Notes: a model not told the origin generated them from the sequence alone. Positions 53,347 to 63,874 are shown, counted from the stretch's first letter. The stretch is DNA of 64,000 nucleotides from a virus (IMGVR_UViG_3300027833_000013:1-64000); one strand, 5' to 3'. A program made the numbers and translations.

Positions 53347-56300
53347 TTATCCTAATGCTAAAACGTATTCTAATGCTAATGCTTCAGCATCACTAAAACT
53401 AATGCCGCCGCTGGAACCTGCAACTGATACCCAGTTAGTTCCGTCAAATATTTCTACTCGAGCCGCTGTTGTATTATATCGTGTCATCCCAACTTCTGAA
53501 TCTGCAAGAAGTGGTCTTGCTCCATCAGCGCCGCTCGGAATAACAATTCCTTTTGTACCTGCAAACTTAAAATAACCATTACCTGTTGTTTCAAAAATAG
53601 TTCTAGAATTCGAAACAGTATTTGTAATAGTATTATCTTTAATACTAAAGTTATCTATTACAACACTACCAGTGCCGTTAGCAAGTAAGTTTAAGTCTGT
53701 ATTAGTACTTAGCGTTGTAATAGTACTGCCGCTAATTTCTATATCATCTACTTCTAATTTGTTTGTGTAAAACTTGGTTGCATCTAAACTAGCAGTGAGC
53801 GAGCCGCTATTATAAAATCTAATAATATTATCATTTGCACCTGGTGTATTTTCTGTTGTAATATACGTATCATTATCACTATCTTTTAAAGATGTGCTTA
53901 ACTCAACCCAGCTACCGTTGTACCCTTCAAACTTGTTAGTCGTTGTATTATAACGTGTCATACCAGTTACTGGGCTTGTATTTCTCTGTGCAGTAGTGCC
54001 TTTTGGTAGTATCATAGCATCAGTACTAGTAACTTGCATTATACCCGATGCCGGAGTTAATATCATGTCGCCGTCTGTACTTAAAACATTTGTATTAAAA
54101 CTAAAGTTTCCTGTAGTAACACTCCCTGTGCCATTTGCTCGTAATTCTAAATCACTGTTACTATCAGTTGTAGTAATAAAGTTGTCGTCTATTAATATAT
54201 CACCAGTAGTAAAACTACTTGCTGTAATTCTTCCTGTGCTATCTAATTCGTTAAGGGTTACTGTCCCAATAATTGTAAGATCATTTGAAATAACAACATT
54301 ATTATTTGGAATACTAATATTACCAGTGCCGTTAGCACGTAGCTCTAAATTACTATTACTAGCAGTAGTAGTAATGAAGTTATCGTCTATTCTAATATCT
54401 TCAAAGTTTGCAATACCAGTTACAGTTAATGTGCCGGTAATTAACGCATCGCCTGTATTAAATTGCCCACTAGTTTGTACATTTGAAAAGTTTGTAGTAC
54501 CATTAACAGTTAGGTTATTTGTAACAACAACATCGTTGTTTGGTATAAGAACATCTCCAGTACCGTTTGCTCGTAATTCTAAATTACTATTAGATTGCGT
54601 TGTTGTAATAATGTTATCATTAATTTCAATGTCTTCAAAGTCAACTTGACCTAATATAGTCATGGTATCGTTAACTACAATATTTTTTACCGTGACATCA
54701 CCAGCAGTTACAGAATCTAGTAATGTATTTCCACTTACTGTTAGATTATTGTCAATTACTACGTTACTTGATGAAACTCTAACAACACCTGCACCAACTG
54801 CTTCTAGTTCTAAATCACTATTAGTATCAGTTGTTCTTAATAAGTTTCCAGTAATTTGTATGTTTTCAAAAAACGCTTGCCCCAATATAGAAGTAGTACC
54901 AGTTACATTTAAGTTTCCACTTATTGTTGCTGTGTCACTAACGTTTAAGTTTTGTGGAGTAAACGCACCTAATACGTTTAAGTTCTGTTCAATAACTAAG
55001 TTATTACCCGGTAATCTAATAACACCTGTGCCATTGGCACGTAATTCTAAATCACTATTAGTATCAGTTGTACTAATAATGTTGTCGTCGATTTGTATGT
55101 TTTCAAATTGAAATGCACCAGCAACACTTAATGTATTAACAGATAAGCTGTTGGCTGTAATATTTCCACTTGCTGTAAGATTAGAAAGTGTTGTTGTTCC
55201 GGCAACACTTATATTACCAGTAACTTCTAAATCACTACTAGGTATAATAACATCACCTGTACCAGCAGTTCCTATTTCTAAATCGCTGTTTGTATCTGTT
55301 GTACTAATTGTATTATTTTGAATATTAATATTTTCAAAACTTGCTTGCCCGGCAATAGTTACGCCGCCGGATACATTTAAATCTCCTGCTACAGTAGTTG
55401 ATCCTACAGTTTGAGTTATGTTACCGGTCACTTGTAAATCGTCTTGTGCAACTACGTTTCCGGCAAAGGTTGCAGTTGAATCAAACTGTGTTGTTCCGCT
55501 AACTGTAAAGTTATTATTTGGAATTGACACTGTTCCCGAGCCATTTGCACTAAGTTCCAAATCGCTGTTAGATTCTGTTGTGCGTATTTTATTTCCGGTT
55601 ATTAAGATACCGTCAATATCTAATACGTTTGCATAGACATTATTCCACCGCTTAGTAATTGAACCTAAGTTATATACTGCATCTAAGTTTGGAATTAAGT
55701 TACTGTCGATGTCTCCAGTAAATTGTATACCATCAGTATCTGCATCACCGATAGTGATGTCTCCGCCAATTGTAACATTTCCTGTTACATCTAAGTTTCC
55801 TGTTATGCTAGTATTGTCAGCAAGCACTATACTTCCTGACACACTTGCTATTGTCATATCAGTAGTAAGTGTCTTTATTGTACTACCTTGGATTCTAAAG
55901 TCGCCAGTTTCAATCTTAGTACCATCAATAAAGGTTGTGTCCGAGCCTGTTTGGAACGTTAAACCGTTAGTAGTAATAACTTCTAAGTTTGCTGTATTAA
56001 ATTGAACTTGGCCTGTTTCTTGATCAACAAAAAATGCATCACCAACTCTAAAGTCACCCCTATGGTCAACACTAGTAAAGTTAACCTTAGCTGAGTTAGC
56101 TTCGACTACTTCATTAGCTTGTACAACTGTTGACTTATCATTATCAATAGCTTTGCCGTTGCCAATATATGCAAAGTTTTGTCCAACCAAATACATAATA
56201 ACACCAGGGCCGTCGCCGTATGCTCCGTATGTACCATACACGTTTGCACTGCCAATTGATCTAAGTTCTCCGCCAAAGTCTGTAACATCAAATAAGTCAA

Positions 56301-58476
56301 TATAGTTTGCAGTTGCTCCGCCACTAAATTCAATTTTTTGGGCAATCTTAACATCTTCAACAAAGATTGTTGTTGCATTGTCTCCGTTAAAGTGTGCTAA
56401 AAATACAGTGTCTGCATCGCCAACTAGTGCCGCTGTTGCAACTGTAAATCCACTATCTGAACTATATCTAGAACTTGAACTAATTCTTACATCGTCAATA
56501 TATCCGTCAACGCCTTGCTCGCCTGCAAATGTTGCGCCAAGTCTTACTGGCTTACTTGTTCCATAATTGTTATTATCAAGTATTGCAGTGCCTATCATAG
56601 CACCGTCTAAATATAATTTAGTAGTATTAAAGAATCTACTTACAGCAATATGATGCCATGTATTTGCTGATAATGTTCCGCCTGTTATACGAGTTACATC
56701 TGCTACGTTAAATTCAAGTGCAGTACCATTAACTAATAATGTTGGAGTAATATCTGTTGCCAATCCTGCACGTAAATCAAATACTGTTTTTATACCAGTA
56801 ACATTATCTAGTCTAATAAAACATTCTAAAGTAAAGTCGTCTGTGCCAAATCCAAAGTCATCATTTGCACTCATACTTACGTAATCGCCATCACCGTCTA
56901 ATAACAAACTAGCGTTGCCAAATTTCTCTTGTGCTTGGCTAAGTTGGGCATTGCCTACTGCACTTTGATTCTTTGAGGAGCGTTGTGTAACTTCTGCAAC
57001 ACCAGTAACCTTTCCGTTTATATAGAATTTTCCATCTGCATCCTTACTAGCAATAGTGCCGGTTCCTAACACAGTACTGCCGTCAACACTTTTTAAATTA
57101 AATGTTTCTGCGGCAGCAAATGATCCAGTTAATCCACTTACTCGTATAGCAGTTTGTCCTGCCCCTTTTAATCCAGTTGATCCATCAACTGCATATAATC
57201 CTTTTGATGCAAAATATGTAAAGCTATTAAGCCATTCAATTCGACTACCGTTTGTAATTGTGAGACTATCTACGCCAGGAGTAATAAATGTTACTGCATG
57301 GAATAAACACCCTGCTTCTTTACTAGTTGCATGAGCTAATGCTCCATCTAAGTATGCACCTTTGCCAGCATCTCCTTGATCAAACCCTCTTGGATCTCCT
57401 GCACTAGTTACACTACCTGCTGTTATTACACTTACATTTCTAATATACGGGCTTCTAGAAGTTACAATAATATTGGTTGCAAATTTAAATGCATAACCTT
57501 CGTTTGTACCGCTGTTAAAGAAAAAGTCTTTAACAGTTAACTCTTCAATAGTAACTTCGCCGTTAAGTAAAAATGCATCATTATTATTGGTGCCAGCTGT
57601 TGGTGTAATATTAACACTACGCATACTATGCCCTTGTACAGTTATTCCTGCAGGCACAGTTAATGGAAATATTTCTTCGTAGCTTCCTGGAAATATATGT
57701 ATAGTATCACCAGCCGAAGCCAGTGTTAATGCTTTTGTTATTGTTAATACTGAATTGTTTTGGTGTGCACCGGCATTAGAGTCATTACCGTTTTTAGAAA
57801 CATAAAATATATTGCCATGTATTGATGCTAAGTTAACTCCGCCTACATTTAATGAAGTACTATTGATATTAGTAGCATTAACTGTAGTTGCCCAAGTATT
57901 ATCCCACCGCTTTCCTGTACTACCTAAGTTGTATGTACTGTTTGCATCAGGAATAATATCACTAGCTAGTTCTGCATTAATAACAATGTTATCAGTGTCT
58001 GCATCACCTAATGTAATATTACCGTTTGCTGTAATATTACCTGTAGCATGCAAGTTACCAGTAACATTAGTGTTTGTTAATAACTCAATGGTACCAGTAC
58101 CATTGGCGTCTATTTCTAAATTGGCATTAGATTCGTTTGTAGAAATAGTATTCCCTACAAGTTCTAAACTGTCAACTACTAATCTATTTTGATAAAAAAC
58201 TTCATCAGCTGTACCTAATTGTACGTGGCCGTTTGGATTAGAAATGCCATTACCACTAAGTTGAATGTTTCCAACTGTTAGCGATCCAGTTGCTCGTAAA
58301 TTAGTAGCGTTAAGTGTTCCTGCTATATCTAAGTCGTACTGCGGTGATGTTGTATTAACACCGATGCGACTGTTGTTCACATCTAGATATAATAGATCCG
58401 TCTCAAATGCTAAGTCTACCCCGTTTCGAACGAGATTTGACTTTAAGAGCGGACCGGATATGCGACCTACAGCCAT
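53347..58476 (-). CDS. Modular tail-fibre protein with LamG-like insert (paralogue X)
   Basis: 1709 aa. The N-terminus MAVGRISGPLLKSNLVRNG is shared with the next paralogue and probably anchors the fibre. Residues about 220-430 form a beta-helix (YVSKNGNDSNAG, IHIFPGSYEEIFPLTVPAG). About residues 435-738 are an insert absent from paralogue Y, containing a LamG/concanavalin-like domain (LLLDGDGDYVSM, DDFTLECFIRL, NTWHHIAVSR, KLYLDGAMIG, IDDVRIS). Residues 960-1455 are about eight shaft repeats. The end (MTRYNTTAARVEIFDGTNWVSV) matches paralogue Y. LamG domains commonly bind glycans. It starts after GAGGAG behind a structured leader. Confidence 0.75.
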   Translation of the reverse strand: MAVGRISGPLLKSNLVRNGVDLAFETDLLYLDVNNSRIGVNTTSPQYDLDIAGTLNATNLRATGSLTVGNIQLSGNGISNPNGHVQLGTADEVFYQNRLVVDSLELVGNTISTNESNANLEIDANGTGTIELLTNTNVTGNLHATGNITANGNITLGDADTDNIVINAELASDIIPDANSTYNLGSTGKRWDNTWATTVNATNINSTSLNVGGVNLASIHGNIFYVSKNGNDSNAGAHQNNSVLTITKALTLASAGDTIHIFPGSYEEIFPLTVPAGITVQGHSMRSVNITPTAGTNNNDAFLLNGEVTIEELTVKDFFFNSGTNEGYAFKFATNIIVTSRSPYIRNVSVITAGSVTSAGDPRGFDQGDAGKGAYLDGALAHATSKEAGCLFHAVTFITPGVDSLTITNGSRIEWLNSFTYFASKGLYAVDGSTGLKGAGQTAIRVSGLTGSFAAAETFNLKSVDGSTVLGTGTIASKDADGKFYINGKVTGVAEVTQRSSKNQSAVGNAQLSQAQEKFGNASLLLDGDGDYVSMSANDDFGFGTDDFTLECFIRLDNVTGIKTVFDLRAGLATDITPTLLVNGTALEFNVADVTRITGGTLSANTWHHIAVSRFFNTTKLYLDGAMIGTAILDNNNYGTSKPVRLGATFAGEQGVDGYIDDVRISSSSRYSSDSGFTVATAALVGDADTVFLAHFNGDNATTIFVEDVKIAQKIEFSGGATANYIDLFDVTDFGGELRSIGSANVYGTYGAYGDGPGVIMYLVGQNFAYIGNGKAIDNDKSTVVQANEVVEANSAKVNFTSVDHRGDFRVGDAFFVDQETGQVQFNTANLEVITTNGLTFQTGSDTTFIDGTKIETGDFRIQGSTIKTLTTDMTIASVSGSIVLADNTSITGNLDVTGNVTIGGDITIGDADTDGIQFTGDIDSNLIPNLDAVYNLGSITKRWNNVYANVLDIDGILITGNKIRTTESNSDLELSANGSGTVSIPNNNFTVSGTTQFDSTATFAGNVVAQDDLQVTGNITQTVGSTTVAGDLNVSGGVTIAGQASFENINIQNNTISTTDTNSDLEIGTAGTGDVIIPSSDLEVTGNISVAGTTTLSNLTASGNITANSLSVNTLSVAGAFQFENIQIDDNIISTTDTNSDLELRANGTGVIRLPGNNLVIEQNLNVLGAFTPQNLNVSDTATISGNLNVTGTTSILGQAFFENIQITGNLLRTTDTNSDLELEAVGAGVVRVSSSNVVIDNNLTVSGNTLLDSVTAGDVTVKNIVVNDTMTILGQVDFEDIEINDNIITTTQSNSNLELRANGTGDVLIPNNDVVVTNNLTVNGTTNFSNVQTSGQFNTGDALITGTLTVTGIANFEDIRIDDNFITTTASNSNLELRANGTGNISIPNNNVVISNDLTIIGTVTLNELDSTGRITASSFTTGDILIDDNFITTTDSNSDLELRANGTGSVTTGNFSFNTNVLSTDGDMILTPASGIMQVTSTDAMILPKGTTAQRNTSPVTGMTRYNTTTNKFEGYNGSWVELSTSLKDSDNDTYITTENTPGANDNIIRFYNSGSLTASLDATKFYTNKLEVDDIEISGSTITTLSTNTDLNLLANGTGSVVIDNFSIKDNTITNTVSNSRTIFETTGNGYFKFAGTKGIVIPSGADGARPLLADSEVGMTRYNTTAARVEIFDGTNWVSVAGSSGGISFSDAEALALEYVLALG
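54130..55590 (-). repeat. Shaft repeat array in fibre paralogue X
   Basis: About eight degenerate units of 60-80 aa containing xIxxNxIxTTxSNSDLELRANGTG, then IPNNNVVI and a LTVxGxTxFxN strand. The best-conserved core (ELRANGTG) repeats at the nucleotide level too. This is typical of trimeric fibre shafts; paralogue Y has a related array. Confidence 0.75.
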
Positions 58477-58542
58477 CTTTACTCCTCAGTACGGGGATCC
58501 TGTCCCTCTAGCCACCTTACGTTGCGGGCTAACCACAGTCTG

Positions 58543-58578
58543 ATAACAAAGATACATTTTAGGTCATATCTTTGTTAT
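58543..58578 (-). promoter_or_regulatory. 12-bp stem-loop at the predicted 5' end of the fibre X mRNA
   Basis: A perfect inverted repeat ATAACAAAGATA/TATCTTTGTTAT (58543-58554 and 58567-58578) with a 12-nt loop. The late promoter at 58585 predicts +1 at 58579, so the transcript would begin with this hairpin. The remaining leader (to 58477) holds a further TAGCC/GGCTA pairing before GAGGAG. Confidence 0.65.
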
Positions 58579-58584
58579 ATAATG

Positions 58585-58592
58585 TATTTATG
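58585..58592 (-). promoter_or_regulatory. T4-type late promoter of fibre X
   Basis: CATAAATACATTAT on the minus strand in the 137-nt gap between fibre genes, about 109 nt before the ATG at 58476. This is the longest late leader in the window. Confidence 0.65.
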
Positions 58593-58613
58593 TGATTATG
58601 ATAAATGTGGCTA

Positions 58614-61600
58614 CTAGCCAAAGATTATGGTGTAAGTGTTCAACAAATCTTCCATATCTGATTGTGATGCCGCGCCACCACTTCCAACGGCTGTAGCCCA
58701 AGTACTACCGGTAAACACTTCTAGATATGAAAGTTCAGTGTTATATCTAGTGTGCCCTGTTTCGGGAGATGCCTCTCTGCTAGCAGAGTTACCCGAAGGT
58801 ATTACTATTGCTTTATCGTCTACAAATCTTGTAAATCCTGTACCACTATTTGCAAATGATACAACACTTCCATCTGCTATAATTAAATTATCTTCAAATT
58901 GTGCGTCACTGAATGTAACTCTAGCATGTCTTGCATCTAATGTAAGATCTGTATTTGCATTAGTAACTGTAATGTTATTACTATCTAATGTAATACCACT
59001 AAGTTCAACTTTTTCAAATTCAGTTTTATTATTACTAGTAAATTTAGCAATAATATTGTTGTTTATTTTAAAATTAATATCGTTACTAATTCCAATATTT
59101 GATAATTCAATACCTGTACGATAATCGTCTGATAGTAATGCGCTACTTAATACATTATTTGTTGCAGGGCCGTATCCAACAAATTGGTTAATAGATGTAT
59201 TATATCTAACAGTTCCTGTTGTCGGTGATGAACTTCTTTGTGCAGTTGTACCTTTTGGCATTATCATAGAACCAGTAGTATTAATTGTTAATACATCAGT
59301 TGGATTTAATTGTAAATTGCCGCTATTATTTGTAAGAATATTTGTACTAACCAATAATCCATTATAATTAACTATTCCACTTCCATTTGCTCTAAGTTCT
59401 AAGTTGCTATTAGATATTGTTGTTTCTATAAAGTTATCATCTATCTGTATATTACCTAATACTTCTAACGCTCCTAAATCTACATCATTTTGTATATTAA
59501 TATTATTTGCGTAAAGTTTTCCGCCAACGGTAATATCGTTAGTTATTACAACATCTTCGTTCATAGAAATAGTACCTGTTCCGCTAGCACGTAATTCTAA
59601 ATCTGTATCAGTAACAATAGTATTAAATGTATTACCACTTATTCTTACTTTATCAAAGTTTGCTTTAAGTGTCGGAGTACCTGTTGTATTTAAATTATCA
59701 GTTGTAAGATTAACTCCTTCATAATTGTCTTGGACAGTAATACTACCAATTGTAATTGTTCCAGCAACTGTAATACCGTTTTCAATAATAACATCTTCAC
59801 CAAGTGTAACATTGCCTGTTCCATTGGCACGTAATTCTAAATTGGCATTTGAATCTTTGGCACTAATTACATTTCCACTTAATGAAATTCCTTCAAATAT
59901 ACTACTACCTACTCCTGTAATACCAGTTGCAGTTATATTATTAGCAGTAAAGGTATTTGTTACTGTTGTACTTTGTAATGACGTTGCTTGTAAGGTTGTC
60001 AAATTATTACTTACAACAAAGTTTTCTTTAATTTTTACATTGCCAGTACCAGTAGCACTAAATGTTAAATCACTGTTACTGTTAGTTGTAGAAACTTTAT
60101 TGCCGCTAAACATAATATCTTCAAATATAATTTGTTTATTAACTGAATTTAGTGTCTGTACTATTAAGTTTTTAGCGCCTAAATTATTTGTTGATGTTGT
60201 TGCTACACTACTAGTTGTTGGAGTTATTACATCAGCCGCTAATTCAACATTAGACTTAAATCTAATAATTCCAGTCCCAGCGGCTCTAAGTACTAAGTCA
60301 CTATTACTACTTCTAGTTGATATTATATTATCAGCTATAGCAACATCTTCTATTACTGCATCGCCCGTTAGCGCAACCGCACCTATATATTCTTCTGCAA
60401 TTAATCGATCTAATCCCAACACATTTGCTAAACTAAAACTAGCAACGGGTGCTATTAAATCTCGACCAAGTACTAAGTCTGATAATATTTTAACATTGCC
60501 AGTGCCTGCCGGAATAAATTGTAAATCATTATTTCCAGAAGTGCCTTGTATAGTATCTCCAATAAATGTTATGTTATCAAACACAACAGCACCTTGTGCG
60601 GTTAATGTAGATGCCGATGTAGTAAGCAAAGTTGCATTATTACTTGTAATATCATTAGCTACAGATAAATTTCCAGTTATTCCAATTGCACCAGCTATTG
60701 TATTTGTTGATCCTGTAGTTTGTGTAAATGTATTATAAAATCTAATAGGACTAGTTACAGATACATTTCCGTTGCCTGAAGATTCTAATTCTAATACGGA
60801 ATTAGAATCACTTGTTGATATTGCATTACCTAGTATATTGACATTATCAAGATATGCATTGTTTACTTTTAATTCATTCCAACGCTTTGCACTATTACCA
60901 AAATTAAATGTATTAAGGTTAGGTATTAAATTCCCGTCAATGTCGGCATTAAAGTCTATTGTGTCGGTATCTGCATTTCCTAATCTTACTAACGTACCGC
61001 CTAGTGTGACGTTACCAGTAACATCTAAATTTCCTTGTATTTCGGTATTGCTCGTGAGTGCAATGTCTCCTGCGTTAGCATCTATAGTTAATGTACCTAC
61101 AATTGATTCCATTGTAGATCCAGAAAATCTAATAAAGTCTGTTTCAACTTTTTCGCCTTTAAGCTGTACAGTTTGTCCGCCTGTTGTTACTGATAACTTT
61201 TCAACTCCACTAAAGTCAAAGTTAGTTGAGTCAATAACGGTTCTGCCAGTCTGTTGATTTACTGACAATGCTGAGCCTACACGATAAGTTCCTGATTGGT
61301 CTAAAGAAGTATATACTATTGTGCTATCGTTTAATTCTATTGTTTCGTTTGTTTGTATGTGTAATGTTTTATCATTACTTGTGTTACTACCTGCACCAAT
61401 GTATCCAAAATTATGATTTATTAAATAGATAATGCTGGCAGCGCCATCAGCTACAATGCCTTTGGTGCCGTATACATTTGCACTACCAATACATCGTATT
61501 TCTGCTCCAAACTTTGCACCCTGTCCTGCTTGGCCTGTAGATCCTTGCTCAGTTTTAATACCTATTGATGCAAAGTAAGCAAAAGAATTTAACCATTCAA

Positions 61601-62852
61601 TTCTTACACCGTTTTTAGCTGTTAAGCTCTGTTGACCTGGAGTAATAAATGTTGCCGCATGAAATAACATGCTTGCTTCTTTAGATACTGTTGTAACACT
61701 GGCGCCGTCAACAAGTGCTCCTCGTCCTGCATCGCCCTGATTAAAACCCCTTGGGTCGCTTGAATTAGTTATACTGCCTTTTGTAATAACTGTACAATTT
61801 CTAATATAAGGACTTCTAGAAGTTACAACACTATTTGCAGAATATCTAAATCCGTATCCAGTATCACTGCCACTGTTGTAATAAAAATCCTTAATAGTTA
61901 AGTTTTCAATAGTTACTTCGCCATTAACTAAAAATGCGTCATTTGAATCAGTTGCACCTGATGGAGTAATAATAACGTTACGCATATCTTGTCCAGTTAT
62001 TGTTACGTTTACTGGTACAGTTAAAGGAAACGTTTCTACATAAGTTCCTGGTGATATATGTATTGTATCACCACTAGATGCTAATGTAATTGCATGTGCT
62101 AAAGTTAGTACCGGATCAAGTTGATGTACACCGTCATTGCTATCACTTCCGTTTTTTGCAACATATACAATATTGCCCTGTGTTGTTGTAATATTAACAC
62201 TATTAACAATTGCTGCCGATGCTGTAATATCAGTTGCAGTTACACCATCACTCCAAAGATTTTGCCAACGCTTTGTAGTACTACCTAAGTTATATGTTGC
62301 AGTGTCGTCGGGTTCTATATCTGATGTTAATTCACCTGCTAATGTTAAACTGTCAGTATCGTCATTACCTATAACAATATTTCCGTTAGCTGTAATATTG
62401 CCTGTTGCATGTAAATTGCCAGTTACATTAGTGTCAGTAAGTAACTCAATAGTTCCTGTCCCGTTTGGCTGTATTTCAACATCAGCATTACTTAGGTAAC
62501 TATATATTCTATTAGTTTGTAGTATTAACTGATCAGTTCCTATACCAGTAGCAACTACTCCGGCAGTACCAGTAAATGTAATTGGGCCGCTTAATGAAGA
62601 TATACCTAAAGGTGTAACTTGTAAGTTACCTACTTGAACTAAATTAGTTGATCTTAGATTTGTTGCGCGGGCAGTGCCATTTACTGACACTGCTTGAGAA
62701 GGTGAAAGAGTATTAACGCCAAGTTTACTATTAACTACGTCAAGTTTAAGTACAGGTGTACTAGCATTTTCATTTCTAAAATCTAGGTTTACATTTTGTC
62801 TTAGAAGATTTTCTTCTAAAAGCGGACCACTTATTCTACCTAATTGCGCCAT
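58614..62852 (-). CDS. Modular tail-fibre protein (paralogue Y, no insert)
   Basis: 1412 aa, same architecture as paralogue X without the LamG insert: N-terminal anchor MAQLGRISGPLLEENLLRQN, LGVNTLSPSQAVSVNG, beta-helix region (YVAKNGSDSNDG, IHISPGTYVETFPLTVP, SPYIRNCTVITKG), then GSTGQAGQGAKFGAEIRCIG at the point where X carries its insert, followed by shaft repeats with SNSDLVLRAAGTG-type cores, and the C-terminal TRYNTELSYLEVFTGSTW. It behaves as the ancestral-length form. AAGGA and a late promoter precede the start. Confidence 0.75.
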   Translation of the reverse strand: MAQLGRISGPLLEENLLRQNVNLDFRNENASTPVLKLDVVNSKLGVNTLSPSQAVSVNGTARATNLRSTNLVQVGNLQVTPLGISSLSGPITFTGTAGVVATGIGTDQLILQTNRIYSYLSNADVEIQPNGTGTIELLTDTNVTGNLHATGNITANGNIVIGNDDTDSLTLAGELTSDIEPDDTATYNLGSTTKRWQNLWSDGVTATDITASAAIVNSVNITTTQGNIVYVAKNGSDSNDGVHQLDPVLTLAHAITLASSGDTIHISPGTYVETFPLTVPVNVTITGQDMRNVIITPSGATDSNDAFLVNGEVTIENLTIKDFYYNSGSDTGYGFRYSANSVVTSRSPYIRNCTVITKGSITNSSDPRGFNQGDAGRGALVDGASVTTVSKEASMLFHAATFITPGQQSLTAKNGVRIEWLNSFAYFASIGIKTEQGSTGQAGQGAKFGAEIRCIGSANVYGTKGIVADGAASIIYLINHNFGYIGAGSNTSNDKTLHIQTNETIELNDSTIVYTSLDQSGTYRVGSALSVNQQTGRTVIDSTNFDFSGVEKLSVTTGGQTVQLKGEKVETDFIRFSGSTMESIVGTLTIDANAGDIALTSNTEIQGNLDVTGNVTLGGTLVRLGNADTDTIDFNADIDGNLIPNLNTFNFGNSAKRWNELKVNNAYLDNVNILGNAISTSDSNSVLELESSGNGNVSVTSPIRFYNTFTQTTGSTNTIAGAIGITGNLSVANDITSNNATLLTTSASTLTAQGAVVFDNITFIGDTIQGTSGNNDLQFIPAGTGNVKILSDLVLGRDLIAPVASFSLANVLGLDRLIAEEYIGAVALTGDAVIEDVAIADNIISTRSSNSDLVLRAAGTGIIRFKSNVELAADVITPTTSSVATTSTNNLGAKNLIVQTLNSVNKQIIFEDIMFSGNKVSTTNSNSDLTFSATGTGNVKIKENFVVSNNLTTLQATSLQSTTVTNTFTANNITATGITGVGSSIFEGISLSGNVISAKDSNANLELRANGTGNVTLGEDVIIENGITVAGTITIGSITVQDNYEGVNLTTDNLNTTGTPTLKANFDKVRISGNTFNTIVTDTDLELRASGTGTISMNEDVVITNDITVGGKLYANNINIQNDVDLGALEVLGNIQIDDNFIETTISNSNLELRANGSGIVNYNGLLVSTNILTNNSGNLQLNPTDVLTINTTGSMIMPKGTTAQRSSSPTTGTVRYNTSINQFVGYGPATNNVLSSALLSDDYRTGIELSNIGISNDINFKINNNIIAKFTSNNKTEFEKVELSGITLDSNNITVTNANTDLTLDARHARVTFSDAQFEDNLIIADGSVVSFANSGTGFTRFVDDKAIVIPSGNSASREASPETGHTRYNTELSYLEVFTGSTWATAVGSGGAASQSDMEDLLNTYTIIFG

Positions 62853-62874
62853 ACGAATTCCTTAACTGTTACAG

Positions 62875-62882
62875 TATTTATC
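62875..62882 (-). promoter_or_regulatory. T4-type late promoter of fibre Y
   Basis: GATAAATACTGTAA on the minus strand in the short gap after cysteine-rich paralogue C, with AAGGA and ATG 62852 downstream. Confidence 0.75.
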
Positions 62883-62896
62883 GGAATTTATGTTGT

Positions 62897-63853
62897 TTAG
62901 CTTTCGATGTATTTCATCCGTACTGCTCCGCTACCGCCGCGCCAGCCGTGATCTCTAACACCTGGGCATGGATTTGAAGCAGGGCCGCCTGAACCATAAG
63001 GTACGTGTTGCTGACAACCCAACATTTCATAACACTGACACGCTCTGTTACCCATCCAACACGAGCCGTGAAACACGCCTGTGGCTGGATTTCTACTTGC
63101 CGCGTTAAGTGCATTTACATATTGATGCATTCCTTGGCCCGACCAACGTGAGTAAGGATTATCGTCTTCAGTAGCGTAAGTTACTGTTGTACCTTTTGTA
63201 CTTATTACGTTTGCCGGCAATGCAACATGGAAGTAGAACATACAAGTACAAGCAGGATAGCATCCAAGGAAACTTGCACAACTATAAGGACCACAGCAAT
63301 TAACATCACCGCCGTATGAACATGGAGTAAATCCTCCACTACACATATTACATACTATTCCACAGTTCGGACCTCTGTTTGTTGTGCAAAATCCTGCCGC
63401 TCTAAAGCAACAGTACATACTAGGTGTTGTTGAGCAAATACTATTTCCGCCTTTGCCACCTTGTACACACATACAACCGTTTGTACTTGAACTAAACCAA
63501 CATACTGCTGAATTTGATCCACATCCTCTGTCACAAAGCGATGAGGCATTTCCGCAAGATTTGCCCATACATCCACAAGCTCTATTGCCCGATGTTACGT
63601 TATATGATTTTTTACCATACGCTGCCGCATTACCAGGAATGCCGTGACCACAGCAACACATTCTAGAACCCGAGCCGCCTGCGCCCCACATTTCTAAGTC
63701 TACTGTTCCGGTTCCCGGTGCAATCCAACAAAAGCCGTGACACATACATCCGTACATTGATCCGTTGTCATATGCCCAAATTTTACCTTGTTCGAGGTTA
63801 CCTTCCGCTTGGGTAAAGTTTTTGCTACCTAGTAACGATTTTAGTGATGCCAT
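62897..63853 (-). CDS. Cysteine-rich glycine-rich virion-type protein, paralogue C
   Basis: 318 aa with 33 cysteines, aligning end to end with paralogues A and B 22 kb away (MASLKSLLGSKN, MWGAGGSGSRMCCCGHG, SLCDRGCGS, STNGCMCVQGGKGG, CGIVCNMC, CYPAC, RWSGQGM, CQCYEMLGC, YGSGGPASNPCPGVRDHGW). It has its own late promoter and an AGGAG site. The separate location beside fibre Y suggests that each fibre set has its own Cys-rich partner. Confidence 0.65.
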   Translation of the reverse strand: MASLKSLLGSKNFTQAEGNLEQGKIWAYDNGSMYGCMCHGFCWIAPGTGTVDLEMWGAGGSGSRMCCCGHGIPGNAAAYGKKSYNVTSGNRACGCMGKSCGNASSLCDRGCGSNSAVCWFSSSTNGCMCVQGGKGGNSICSTTPSMYCCFRAAGFCTTNRGPNCGIVCNMCSGGFTPCSYGGDVNCCGPYSCASFLGCYPACTCMFYFHVALPANVISTKGTTVTYATEDDNPYSRWSGQGMHQYVNALNAASRNPATGVFHGSCWMGNRACQCYEMLGCQQHVPYGSGGPASNPCPGVRDHGWRGGSGAVRMKYIES

Positions 63854-63874
63854 TTGTACGTATCTCCTGTTATT

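Noticed and set aside
53996-55111. Long plus-strand open frames opposite fibre X
   Set aside because: Same antisense artefact of the shaft repeats; no promoter, no start signal, biased composition.
59725-60738. A 337-codon open frame on the plus strand
   Set aside because: It lies entirely opposite the repetitive fibre Y gene, has no ribosome site and a low-complexity Val/Leu/Pro composition typical of the antisense of Thr/Asn/Gly repeats.
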